From the NCBI GenBank assembly GCA_012838235.1, contig DUPQ01000009.1, positions 29,681 through 93,680 of the forward strand: 64,000 bases of DNA. Direction: 5' to 3'. The notes beneath the pieces were generated by a model, which made no database searches, had not been told where the DNA came from, and was given only the letters and a program-made list of their open reading frames with translations. The position numbers and the translations under genes were made by a program. Below are positions 18,276 through 26,344 of this stretch, piece after piece; position 1 is the first letter of the stretch, and every line of letters starts with the position of its first letter. Source of the stretch: Clostridiaceae bacterium. GTDB lineage: Bacteria; Bacillota; Clostridia; DUPQ01.

Positions 18276-18746
18276 TTACTCGGTACTTAGTTTTTCTACA
18301 TCCTTGACTTTTTCATTGATCTTTTTAATCTTACTCTTCCAAATAAAATACTGTATCAGCCAGGTAACGATAAAAATTCCTAAAAATATCGCAATGTAAG
18401 ATATAACTCCTCCTACGGTGTTGGGCATCCATTTTGCAACATAAGAAATAGGAAACATAACTAAGCATATAACGGCAAAATAGATACCTGTCTGCTTTGC
18501 AAGACTCCAGGTTTCTATTTCCCATATGACGGAAGACATTGCAAATCCTGCTCCCAGTATTCCCGACAAAACTGTCTGTAATATAACGGCATTGAGTTCA
18601 CTGCCCACTTTTTCCACCAATTCCGGTTTTGCAAAATGGAACATTCCGTCTCCTGCATATAGCGAAACAAGTATGGAAACTATATAGCCTATTGCAATAC
18701 CCAGAGGAAAACCGAGCAAACCGCGATTAATAATCTTCTTTTTCAT
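18276..18746 (-). CDS. DUF3021 membrane protein
   Basis: 156 aa with four predicted membrane segments (GLLGFPLGIAIGYIVSILVSLY; LNAVILQTVLSGILGAGFAM; TGIYFAVICLVMFPISYVA; VISYIAIFLGIFIVTWLIQYF) and a charged C-terminal tail. DUF3021 proteins are typically encoded directly after a LytTR DNA-binding protein and are thought to act as its membrane-bound partner or inhibitor. Here it follows that gene by nine bases. GAGGTGA precedes the ATG. No enzyme motif. In the family the pair often autoregulates itself. Confidence 0.85.
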   Translation of the reverse strand: MKKKIINRGLLGFPLGIAIGYIVSILVSLYAGDGMFHFAKPELVEKVGSELNAVILQTVLSGILGAGFAMSSVIWEIETWSLAKQTGIYFAVICLVMFPISYVAKWMPNTVGGVISYIAIFLGIFIVTWLIQYFIWKSKIKKINEKVKDVEKLSTE

Positions 18747-18755
18747 TTTATCACC

Positions 18756-19196
18756 TCATATTCCTAATAATTGTTTTATTCTGGCGACAAATCGCCTTGA
18801 TACATATGTAACCGTTCCGTTGGAAAGTATTACACAAATTGTTCCTGCCAGACTTAAGTCAAAACCTTTTACTTTTTTCAGATTGATAATATCCGAGTTG
18901 GATATTCGCACAAAGTTATTATTGTCCAGCCTCTCTTCTATTTCATAAAGTCTGAGACGGAGCGTATACTCCCCGTGAGTTGTTTCGGCAAATACCTTAC
19001 CGCCTGAAGCATATATACGGTAAATATCGGAAAGCTCCAACACCTTAACAATCTCCTCTTTGAATCCGGCAATTATCTGCGGTTGCTGTTCCGAAAGTTT
19101 TTTAATGACTTCATTAATCTCTTCTGTCATCTTATCCGTTACAACGATAATCTTCGGTTCTTTACAGTCTTCGTCTATCTTTATTTCTATCTGCAT
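18756..19196 (-). CDS. LytTR-domain transcriptional regulator
   Basis: 146-aa protein without a receiver domain. An N-terminal region of about 45 residues (MQIEIKIDEDCKEPKIIVVTDKMTEEINEVIKKL) precedes a LytTR domain with VLELSDIYRIYASGGKVFAET, RLRLYEIEERLDNNNFVRISNSDIINLKKVKGFDLS and TVTYVSRRFVARIKQLLGI. This matches the LytTR-DUF3021 operon type rather than a response regulator, so activity is probably set by the membrane partner. The start is strong (GGGAGGGGTGATTAATG). A dyad likely to be its own operator lies about 55-100 bases upstream. Confidence 0.9.
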   Translation of the reverse strand: MQIEIKIDEDCKEPKIIVVTDKMTEEINEVIKKLSEQQPQIIAGFKEEIVKVLELSDIYRIYASGGKVFAETTHGEYTLRLRLYEIEERLDNNNFVRISNSDIINLKKVKGFDLSLAGTICVILSNGTVTYVSRRFVARIKQLLGI

Positions 19197-19224
19197 TAAT
19201 CACCCCTCCCTTCTCCGCAGTTAC

Positions 19225-19253
19225 AATATACTAAAGCAAAAAAACGATTTCCA
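19225..19253 (-). promoter_or_regulatory. LytTR-DUF3021 promoter
   Basis: Minus strand TGGAAA (19248-19253), 17-base spacer, TATATT (19225-19230). The -35 is far from consensus, which fits a promoter that needs an activator. Confidence 0.5.
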
Positions 19254-19294
19254 CCGATTCCTGACAGGTGGTCGTTTTACGACCATAAGTGGTA
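19251..19294. promoter_or_regulatory. Dyad operator upstream of the LytTR gene
   Basis: The site reads CCACCGATTCCTG, then GGTCGTTTTACGACC (perfect 5-bp arms, 5-base centre), then ATAAGTGGT. CCAC half-sites thus face each other across a central inverted repeat. It abuts the -35 of the LytTR promoter, a position suited to autoregulation. Assignment to the LytTR protein is by position only. Confidence 0.5.
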
Positions 19295-19312
19295 TTTAGT
19301 ATAAGGAAAATG

Positions 19313-20290
19313 CTAATATTTAACTATTGAATGACCGAAAACATCGGCACTTATCTTAAGGAATTCCTGACACATGACATCAATTGCTTCTCTTCTGTGT
19401 CCTGCTCCTACCGGGTCGGAATACCATTTGGCCATAAATCCGCCCTTTTTACTTCCCAGTGCATGAAACATGGTATGGCAATATCTTCTTATCTCATCCA
19501 AAGAACCTTTAACAAATATATTCTGTATATCCACCGGGCAGAAAAAAGTAATCCTGTCTTTGTATTTCCCCAGATATTCCAGTCCCATATTCTGCTGCTG
19601 ATCCATCTGAATGCAATCCAGACCGGCATCTATCAAATCGTCAAGAATACTCCTTATATCCCCGCAACTGTGAAGAATTGTATACATATTATTATCATGA
19701 GCCGCTTTATATATCCTCTTGTATCTCGGCTTCCATATCTCTCTCCATTTGTCGGGAGAAATCATTAAAGAGTTCTGTAATCCCCAATCATCGGCGAATA
19801 TGAGCGAATCGACGCCGTAACTGGCAAACCGTTCCACAATATGCACATTCATATCGGTTAAGATATCAATAAGCTGACACAAATAATCGGTATTCTCATA
19901 TATATCAATCCAGGTATTTTCCAATCCTCTCAGAAAGTGAACTCGTTCGTAAATGGAAATTCCCACACCCATGGTGAATTTATCTTTGTGGTTTTCAATA
20001 TTCTCCTTTACGCCTTCCCATCTTCTATCCTCCGTTACATCGGGTATATGCATGCTTTCAAAGTCATCCCAGCTTTTAAGAGGAAATTCCTTAACTTCTC
20101 CCAGTTTGGATATACCGATATTATCCCATACGGCATTCCATTCATCTTTGCCTTTTGAGGGTCTGTAATCGGGATTTGCCCTCATATTGATAAACTTGAA
20201 ATCCGTTCCGTATTCCGGCGGAAAATCCACTGCCAGCCTGTCCGGATATTTAAACTGTAAAGTCGCTTTAACTACCTCTTTTGAATTCAT
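19313..20290 (-). CDS. Uroporphyrinogen decarboxylase-like (UroD/MtaA/CmuA family) protein
   Basis: About 325 aa from MNSKEVVKATLQFKYPDRLAVDFPPEYGTD. The track start at 20341 adds a hydrophobic stretch without a ribosome site, whereas GAGGGTG lies before the ATGATG at 20293-20290. It has the TIM-barrel family pattern (RGLENTWIDIYENTDYLCQLIDILTDMNVHIVERFASYGVDSLIFADDWGLQNSLMISPDKWREIWKPRYKRIYKAAHDNN, then ILHSCGDIRSILDDLIDAGLDCIQMDQ). His-x-Cys in LHSCGDI recalls the zinc ligands of methyltransferases of this group, so a methyl-transfer role is possible. No corrinoid protein or heme genes are adjacent, so true heme synthesis is unlikely. Confidence 0.8.
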   Translation of the reverse strand: MNSKEVVKATLQFKYPDRLAVDFPPEYGTDFKFINMRANPDYRPSKGKDEWNAVWDNIGISKLGEVKEFPLKSWDDFESMHIPDVTEDRRWEGVKENIENHKDKFTMGVGISIYERVHFLRGLENTWIDIYENTDYLCQLIDILTDMNVHIVERFASYGVDSLIFADDWGLQNSLMISPDKWREIWKPRYKRIYKAAHDNNMYTILHSCGDIRSILDDLIDAGLDCIQMDQQQNMGLEYLGKYKDRITFFCPVDIQNIFVKGSLDEIRRYCHTMFHALGSKKGGFMAKWYSDPVGAGHRREAIDVMCQEFLKISADVFGHSIVKY

Positions 20291-20370
20291 CATTTCCATC
20301 ACCCTCATTAAAATTATATTCATTTTCATTACGAACCACAATATCCGCTATATATTCTGCCTGATTCAGG

Positions 20371-20376
20371 TATAAT
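20371..20376 (+). promoter_or_regulatory. Possible -10 of the PP-loop ATPase gene
   Basis: A perfect TATAAT 33 bases before the start codon, without a good -35 at 16-18 bases. Confidence 0.35.
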
Positions 20377-20408
20377 GTATCTGTAATATCAAATCAGCGA
20401 GGACACAC

Positions 20409-21833
20409 ATGATTCCCGTACTGGAAAACAGATGGATTTTAAAAGATAATATATTAAAATACTACGGCTTACGTAAAAAGCCGTATACATTTAAAAATAC
20501 GGTAAACATATCGGCTTCCACTGCGAAAATAATACAGTCTTTTGACGGAATAAGACATTTGTCGGAGTGTAAGATAAATAGTCAGATAAAGCAATTGATT
20601 AAGAAAAAGATAATTGTCGATGTACATTCCAAAAGAACCGTCCCCGATACTATAGATAATGCATTTTTCTGCAAAAACTGCTGTTCAAACGATTATGTGA
20701 TACCCGGTATAGAGTTTGATGACAACGGATTATGCCCCGTTTGTACCAATATGCCTTCGTTTAAGAATATAAAAGATGTCTTACCCGTAGTTAACACCAT
20801 AGAACACAATGAAAAGGCAAAATATGATGTCGCTCTTTTCTATACCGGAGGTAAAGACTCCACTTTTCTTTTATACTATTTTGCAGATGTGTTAAAACTG
20901 AAGGTGCTTGCTCTTACATGGGATATTCCTTTCATGTCGGATAATGCAATTAAAAGTATGAATAATGCAAAAGAAATATTCACAGATACCGACTTTATTT
21001 CCAAAGCATTGAATGATGAAGAACAAGCGGCCATATACAAGAAATCCTATGAACTTATGAAAAATGTATGTATATGTCCCTTTGCAGCCTATCCCCTGTT
21101 TTTGAAAGAATTGAGAGATTCGGGTGTAAAGTATGTGGTTTCGGGAAACGAACCGGCTCAACCCATAAATCTCATATTCAACAACTTATCACCAAAAACT
21201 TTCTATAACCCGTTATTTCAGATGCTATTTCGGGTTATATATAACATGGTGAGAATTTTTAAAGGATTGAAGCCGCTAAAAAAAGGTCGGATGGAAATGC
21301 TTCTGCTTTTGGAAACATTGGCCTTCGGGCAACCTCGGTTTATATCCGCTAAAACAGTAAGAAATCCTATGATAAGAAACATACATCAAGCATTGAAAGA
21401 GGCGGATGTTCTGATTACTTCATTTCGGAAAGAGGTTGAACAAGCCTCACTTGACGGCAACATACCTGCCCTTATTCATATCGATTTTAACGATGTAATT
21501 AAAGGTTGTATGAATAATATTTTATCCGACGGATATGTATGGAAGGATATAAAGGCATTACTCAAAGATAAAGCCGGATGGATTGATTCGGAAAATACAG
21601 ATTCAGGACTTCATACCAGCTGTAAAATAGAGCGGTGTAAGGATTTTTCACAGTATCAGTCTTTCAAAGCCATGGAAAGCGATATCATACCTTTCTCCGC
21701 ACTGGAATTATCCGTTGCCGTTAATTTAGGTTCTTTGACACGAGAAGATGCAATAAAGGAAATCAGGCACAATTCCGGATTTACCGATGTTGCACCTTGT
21801 GAAACCGGGATAATGACTAAATCGTTTATGTAA
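20409..21833 (+). CDS. PP-loop ATPase with PqqD-like N-terminus and CxxC zinc motifs
   Basis: 474 aa, not assigned to a named family. Residues 1-80 (NRWILKDNILKYYGLRKKPY, IIQSFDGIRHLSECKINSQIKQLIKKKIIVDVHS) resemble the small winged-helix PqqD/RiPP-recognition fold in layout. Then comes CKNC...GIEFDDNGLCPVC, the paired CxxC spacing seen in N-acetyl-sugar amidotransferases (WbpG/PseA-like). The PP-loop is YDVALFYTGGKDSTFLLYYF, with Thr replacing the usual first Ser. The middle has another cysteine cluster (VCICPFAAYP). It should adenylate or amidate a carboxyl or carbonyl group; substrate unknown. GAGGA sits five bases before the ATG. Its 3' end overlaps the convergent EFR1 gene by eight bases. 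Confidence 0.7.
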   Translation: MIPVLENRWILKDNILKYYGLRKKPYTFKNTVNISASTAKIIQSFDGIRHLSECKINSQIKQLIKKKIIVDVHSKRTVPDTIDNAFFCKNCCSNDYVIPGIEFDDNGLCPVCTNMPSFKNIKDVLPVVNTIEHNEKAKYDVALFYTGGKDSTFLLYYFADVLKLKVLALTWDIPFMSDNAIKSMNNAKEIFTDTDFISKALNDEEQAAIYKKSYELMKNVCICPFAAYPLFLKELRDSGVKYVVSGNEPAQPINLIFNNLSPKTFYNPLFQMLFRVIYNMVRIFKGLKPLKKGRMEMLLLLETLAFGQPRFISAKTVRNPMIRNIHQALKEADVLITSFRKEVEQASLDGNIPALIHIDFNDVIKGCMNNILSDGYVWKDIKALLKDKAGWIDSENTDSGLHTSCKIERCKDFSQYQSFKAMESDIIPFSALELSVAVNLGSLTREDAIKEIRHNSGFTDVAPCETGIMTKSFM

Positions 21834-22608
21834 TATCTATAAGTTTTCCTAAGTTTTTTACTCCCTTGGATACAATGGATTTTGCTATGGGATTATTGAA
21901 AGTGCAGAGTCTTGCACCAAATTCACATACCTTGACACAAGCTGCACATCTTATGCATTGTTTAACCGAAATACTTAAGTCTTTATCAATTGCATCGGTC
22001 GGACATGCCGTTATGCATTTATTGCACCGTACACACTTATTCTTATCTACGCGAGGTATCTTTATTGAAACTTTTCCTAAAAACTTCTGACCGAAAAGTT
22101 CCGCTACCGCAAACTGCCCCTTTATATCAACATGCTTTTTATTCTTCACATTGTAAATAACTTTTTTTAAGAAATTCTCCAATTCAACGGAATAATCGTA
22201 GTATATACCGTAATCTTTAAAGGCACTTGAATAGGAATGTTCGGCAGGTATAGCAGCAGCTCCGTATATCGATATACCTTTTTCCTTTAAAATATGGTTT
22301 GCCTGAGATAAAGCGTTACCTATAGTAACGGAACCGTATGTAGCTACGATAGCACCATTTTCCGCATTGATTTTAAGATGTTTAAGATATTCCGCATACG
22401 CATCGGGAATGGACTGATTATATACCGGAAAAGCTATGACAAACAAATCATATGCGATATCCACCGCCTGTCTTCTCTCTCTTATTGCACGTCTTGTAAC
22501 ATCAAATATATCTACCGCATATCCGTTGTTTCTCAGTGTTTTAGCCATATCTTCACACAAGTTATATGTGTTCCTTGTCGGTGAAAAACAGTTAATCAGG
22601 CATCTCAT
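21826..22608 (-). CDS. EFR1-family flavodoxin-ferredoxin protein
   Basis: 260 aa. The N-terminal half is flavodoxin-like, beginning CLINCFSPTRNTYNLCEDMAKTLRNNGY, where SPTRNT is the FMN-phosphate loop. The C-terminal part holds two 4Fe-4S motifs (CVRCNKCITACPTDAI and CIRCAACVKVCEFGA). The architecture is that of EFR1-type proteins, which are thought to move electrons between flavin and ferredoxin pools in anaerobes. Its ATG overlaps the methyltransferase stop (ATGA), so they form an operon. Physiological partner unknown. Confidence 0.88.
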   Translation of the reverse strand: MRCLINCFSPTRNTYNLCEDMAKTLRNNGYAVDIFDVTRRAIRERRQAVDIAYDLFVIAFPVYNQSIPDAYAEYLKHLKINAENGAIVATYGSVTIGNALSQANHILKEKGISIYGAAAIPAEHSYSSAFKDYGIYYDYSVELENFLKKVIYNVKNKKHVDIKGQFAVAELFGQKFLGKVSIKIPRVDKNKCVRCNKCITACPTDAIDKDLSISVKQCIRCAACVKVCEFGARLCTFNNPIAKSIVSKGVKNLGKLIDIT

Positions 22609-23705
22609 ATAGTATCTCCTTCAAAATCCGTTACTGAAAACATTGTCTTCAAACGATTATACTCCTCTTTTGCATTTTCATCCGGTTTACCGGTATATAT
22701 TGCTCTGATAAGAACATTCTTCATTGTATGTTCAACAGGTGCAAACTCCACCATATCCGTACTGTAACCTTTGGATTTCAAAGCCAGAACTCTTAATGTA
22801 TTTGTCAGCATTTCGGTAAACCTGTCTTTCTGTAAACCGTTATGAAAGCATAGGTTTAAGTTGTTCATTATCTATCTGCTTAAATAACTGATGCTGACAG
22901 CACGGAACCGATATGATGAGTTTTGCCTTGTTCCTTACAGCACTGCTCAAAAAGATATCAGTTGCTATATCACATGCATGAAGTCCTACCGCTATATCCA
23001 AGTAATCGTCATATGCCTTAATATCGCCGGATATGAAAGTTAAATCTGTCATACCGTATTTTTCAGCAATATCATTAAGATTACTATAACATCACTCTTT
23101 AAATCTATACCTGTTATATTGGTATTCATATGTTTAATATTATGCAAATAAAAGTGTAATGCAAAAGTCAGATAACCTTTACCGCAACAAAAATCCACAA
23201 CCTTAAGTTGCTTATTATCAAATGACAGTTTTTCAAATGCGTGGTCGAATATCTGCAAAAAACTGTTAATCTGCACAAATTTTCTGCGCCCTTTGTCGGT
23301 AACAACACCGTTTATATCAGATATCCCCAGATAATAAAGAAACGGTGCATCGGTTCCGTCTTTTATGATATGGTTCTTCTGTTTATCATGACTTGTATTT
23401 ACAACTGACTTTGTAGGCTTATGATTTTTTATGATAAGTTCGTTTTTCCTGTTTCTGAATACAACTATGTCGTTCTGTTTGGTAAAGATAGTACATTCTT
23501 TGAAATTAGTCGTAATAAGCTTATATATATGCTCAAATAGATTACTTCCATCAAAATTGATATGAAAAGCTTTATTATCGGAAAAATACTCCAGTTGAAA
23601 GCCGTCATTCACTCTTCTTATTCCGGCTTTACTCATATCCGCAGTTGCTTTTCCGAATGAGACCTGTAGAATATCCTTATGTTTTATATCAGACAAAATA
23701 TCCAT
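22605..23705 (-). pseudogene. Class I SAM-dependent methyltransferase, broken by two frameshifts
   Basis: Three track ORFs (23049-23705, 22840-23052, 22605-22868) are successive pieces of one protein of about 366 aa. Piece one has the SAM site VVDFCCGKGYLTFALHFYL and ends after GIDLKSDVI. Piece two continues from NLNDIAEKYGMTDLTFISGD, then LHACDIATDIFLSS and SVPCCQHQLFKQI. Piece three resumes HNGLQKDRFTEMLTNTLRVLALKSKGY and ends near EHTMKNVLIRAI. One base is missing near 23080-23092 and one extra T lies in the TTT near 22843-22847, so frame one is restored after the second. The family is a predicted RNA or small-molecule methyltransferase with HACD and PCCQH motifs. Either a decaying gene or two sequencing indels. 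Confidence 0.85.
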
Positions 23706-23740
23706 ATACGAATTATACCATCTTTTAACTTATGATTATA

Positions 23741-23749
23741 TGATAAAAT
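23741..23749 (+). promoter_or_regulatory. Extended -10 of ridA
   Basis: TGATAAAAT (TG plus TAAAAT) lies 41 bases before the ridA start codon. The -35 region is poor. Confidence 0.35.
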
Positions 23750-23790
23750 AGGGGTACTGAATTATATAGATTATTTAAAGGCGGTATGTT

Positions 23791-24168
23791 ATGACAAAGA
23801 AGATTATAAAAGTAGAAGGATGCCCTCAGGCAATTGGGCCCTATTCTCAGGCGGTAAGAGCGGATAATTTGCTTTTTGTATCAGGCAATCTCCCTGTTGA
23901 TCCTGCCACGGGAAAGATTCCGGAAGGAGTGGAAAAGCAGACCCATACGGTGCTTGGAAACATAGCAACCTTATTAAAAGGTGCAGGTCTGGATATGAGC
24001 GATATTATTAAGACAACATTGTTTATTAAAGATATGAATGATTTTTCCGTCATAAATGCAATATATGCCGAATATTTCACATCCGACTACCCTGCCCGTT
24101 CCACTGTGGAAGTGGCAAGGCTTCCCAAGGATGCTTTGATAGAAATAGAGTGTATAGCTAAATATTGA
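23791..24168 (+). CDS. ridA: RidA family reactive intermediate deaminase
   Basis: 125 aa, the standard length. RidA hydrolyses 2-aminoacrylate and other enamine/imine intermediates to keto acids plus ammonia, protecting PLP enzymes. Family marks: VEGCPQAIGPYSQAVRADNLLFVSGNLPVDPATG, then NDFSVINAIYAEYFTSDYPARSTVEVARLPKDALIEIECIA, containing the arginine (PARSTV) that binds the carboxylate and the glutamate (IEIECIA). AAAGGCGG precedes the ATG. It stops directly against the stop of the convergent nucleoside kinase, with no bases between them. Confidence 0.95.
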   Translation: MTKKIIKVEGCPQAIGPYSQAVRADNLLFVSGNLPVDPATGKIPEGVEKQTHTVLGNIATLLKGAGLDMSDIIKTTLFIKDMNDFSVINAIYAEYFTSDYPARSTVEVARLPKDALIEIECIAKY

Positions 24169-25656
24169 TTAATGGAAGCAGGAGCCCCCTATAAACTCCC
24201 TTAATATGGAACTGGGAGGTACCGCTGCGGAATCAATCTTTTCAAATGCCGACAGTATATCCAACAGTCTTTTCGCCTCATCATATGCCGGGTCATCTTT
24301 CTTGACTTTCTTCAATATAGGTTCCGCGAATACTCTTAACAATCCGTGTTCGTACATCAATGCACTGTTGAATATCACATCGGCCTGTTCCTGGAACGGG
24401 AAAATATACTTATCCTCACCCGATCTGACCGATTCCCACATATTCAATGTACGGGATGCCGAGGAATTCCTGTATTCGTAATCCCTGGTTAATCTGCGTA
24501 TGAGTCTTGTATCAGTAGTGGCAAATCTGTTGTGACTGTCTATATTAATAGTAGTTAATGCGCTGATATATATTTTGTAAATATATTTCTCCTCGATTCC
24601 TTTTGTCATGACCGGATTAAGTCCGTGTATACCTTCTATGATAAGAACCTCCGAATCGCTCAATGAAAGCGGTATAAGTTCCTCTTTCCTGGACGCCGTA
24701 TTAAAATCAAAAACAGGTATCATTGTGTGTCCTTTTTTTGAAAGTTCTTTCATATTATCCTGAAACATGCATATGTCCAGAGCATCTACCGATTCAAGAT
24801 CCACTTTGCCCGTTTCATCGGGCACCATATCCGCTCTGTTAATATAGTAATTATCCAGTGATATTATCTTTGCTTTAACTCCGTGAACAATCAGATGAAT
24901 CTTAAGCCTGTTGGCAAAGGTGGTCTTTCCGCTGCTGGAAGGACCGGCTATCATGACGAATTTTTTATGCTTTTCGCTTATCTCACGGGAAATCTGTCCT
25001 AATTTGATATCCTGAAGAGCTTCCGTAGCAAGTATTATATCGTTAACCGAACCGCTTCTTACTACCCTGTTTAAGCTGGTTACATCGGGAATGCCCAGTA
25101 CATCTCCCCACCTGTTAAACTCACCGAATACCGCTGCCAGTTTATTCTGTTCCGTATACTGCGGTAACTCATACGGTTTATGACGTGTCGGATAGAAATA
25201 GATAAAACCCGGTTCATATGCCCTTATATCAAACAAATCCACATATGATGTTCTTTCGGCCACTTTGGAATAGAAGATGGATATAAAGCCGTCCAGATTG
25301 TATATGAGTACTTTGGGGTTATTGACATATTCCAATGACTCGGCAATGTCATATATCTTACGTTCCCTAAAAATCTCAATGGCTTTTTGTCTTGTGCAGT
25401 GTAATTCCTTAATCGGTACATCCTTATCGATATATTCCCGAACACCTTTTTTAATGGCTTCCACATGCTCATTATTTATCTTTATATCCTCAACCGTACA
25501 GAAACTTCCTTTATTTATCGAATACTCAATCTTTACTTTTCTGTGAGGAAAAATATCATTAAGAACTTTCAGAAGAATAAGTTGAAGAGTATTACGGTAT
25601 GTACGTATACCCGGAATTGTGGTTATATCAATTTTACGGTCAAACTTCCTGTCCAC
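24169..25656 (-). CDS. Nucleoside kinase (uridine kinase-like) with ThrRS-like N-terminal region
   Basis: 495 aa. The C-terminal half is a P-loop kinase of the uridine kinase/phosphoribulokinase class: Walker A MIAGPSSSGKTTFANRLKIHL, LDNYYINRADMVPDETGKVDLESVDALD, then IIEGIHGLNPVMT and RLIRRLTRDYEYR. The N-terminal 200 residues resemble the TGS/second additional domains of threonyl-tRNA synthetase (HCTRQKAIEIF, FDIRAYEPGFIYFYP). Such fusions are common in Clostridia. Translation starts at GTG 25656, after AAGGTGAT, inside the last 17 bases of the DUF1461 gene. It should phosphorylate uridine/cytidine for pyrimidine salvage; the N-terminal role is unknown. Last gene of the long cysE-to-kinase run. 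Confidence 0.85.
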   Translation of the reverse strand: MDRKFDRKIDITTIPGIRTYRNTLQLILLKVLNDIFPHRKVKIEYSINKGSFCTVEDIKINNEHVEAIKKGVREYIDKDVPIKELHCTRQKAIEIFRERKIYDIAESLEYVNNPKVLIYNLDGFISIFYSKVAERTSYVDLFDIRAYEPGFIYFYPTRHKPYELPQYTEQNKLAAVFGEFNRWGDVLGIPDVTSLNRVVRSGSVNDIILATEALQDIKLGQISREISEKHKKFVMIAGPSSSGKTTFANRLKIHLIVHGVKAKIISLDNYYINRADMVPDETGKVDLESVDALDICMFQDNMKELSKKGHTMIPVFDFNTASRKEELIPLSLSDSEVLIIEGIHGLNPVMTKGIEEKYIYKIYISALTTINIDSHNRFATTDTRLIRRLTRDYEYRNSSASRTLNMWESVRSGEDKYIFPFQEQADVIFNSALMYEHGLLRVFAEPILKKVKKDDPAYDEAKRLLDILSAFEKIDSAAVPPSSILREFIGGSCFH

Positions 25657-26344
25657 TCTTTATCACCTTCCTCATCAGTTTTACTCCACCAATGGTAGCA
25701 AACATTCCTAAAAATAGCAAACCGAAACAGAGACTGACATAATAGGATATTGACACAAAGAAGTCCAAAGACATTATATTTACCAACAAATCGGTATAGG
25801 GATCCAACAGATACAAATCATTTGTAAAGAGAATCTCATGGAACAACATCCAGAAACTGTGGAAATCCACTATCATATAGAAGATAAGCATTATAAACAG
25901 CAGTACGGTTATTACCATGGTTATCATTACGGTTTTTAAGAAAATCGATCTCATTGTATCCATATCCATGAGAAATCCCGCAATAACTATGATTGCAAGT
26001 AAACATATCATTATCACTAAAACCCACTCGGAAACAGTAAAAAGGTTAAGAACATCCACCATATGTGTTTTTTCCCGTTCATTGAATATCTCTCTTTTAA
26101 CTCCTTCCTGTATGTCATATATAACGAGGTCTTTTCTGTCCCCTTTCATGTATTTTATAATCTCATGGGTAATATCATCCAACTCCTCCTGAGTCATAAG
26201 AACAAACGGGGCTATTTCATGTTTAATCTGTAATTTCCTGTAAAGCTTCTCATTAAAAGCCACATACCGTATCGAACTTAACAGGAACACAAAACACAAT
26301 ATTATTGCAAAAACTACAGCCATTATCCTTATAGCAATTCTCAT
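25640..26344 (-). CDS. TIGR01906/DUF1461 integral membrane protein
   Basis: 234 aa with four membrane segments (IMAVVFAIILCFVFLLSSI; WVLVIMICLLAIIVIAGFL; MVITVLLFIMLIFYMIV; ISYYVSLCFGLLFLGMF). The segment FNEREKTHMVDVLNLFTVSEW between the first two is the conserved HM-DV motif of this family. Role unknown in the literature I know; the family occurs in Firmicutes. The start ATG overlaps the GH2 stop (ATGA) and its end overlaps the kinase by 17 bases, so translation of all three is probably coupled. Confidence 0.8.
   Translation of the reverse strand: MRIAIRIMAVVFAIILCFVFLLSSIRYVAFNEKLYRKLQIKHEIAPFVLMTQEELDDITHEIIKYMKGDRKDLVIYDIQEGVKREIFNEREKTHMVDVLNLFTVSEWVLVIMICLLAIIVIAGFLMDMDTMRSIFLKTVMITMVITVLLFIMLIFYMIVDFHSFWMLFHEILFTNDLYLLDPYTDLLVNIMSLDFFVSISYYVSLCFGLLFLGMFATIGGVKLMRKVIKSGQEV

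Noticed and set aside
19313-20290. True heme-pathway uroporphyrinogen decarboxylase (hemE)
   Set aside because: No heme genes are adjacent, and the HSCGD motif and neighbourhood fit the broader methyltransferase-type UroD family better.
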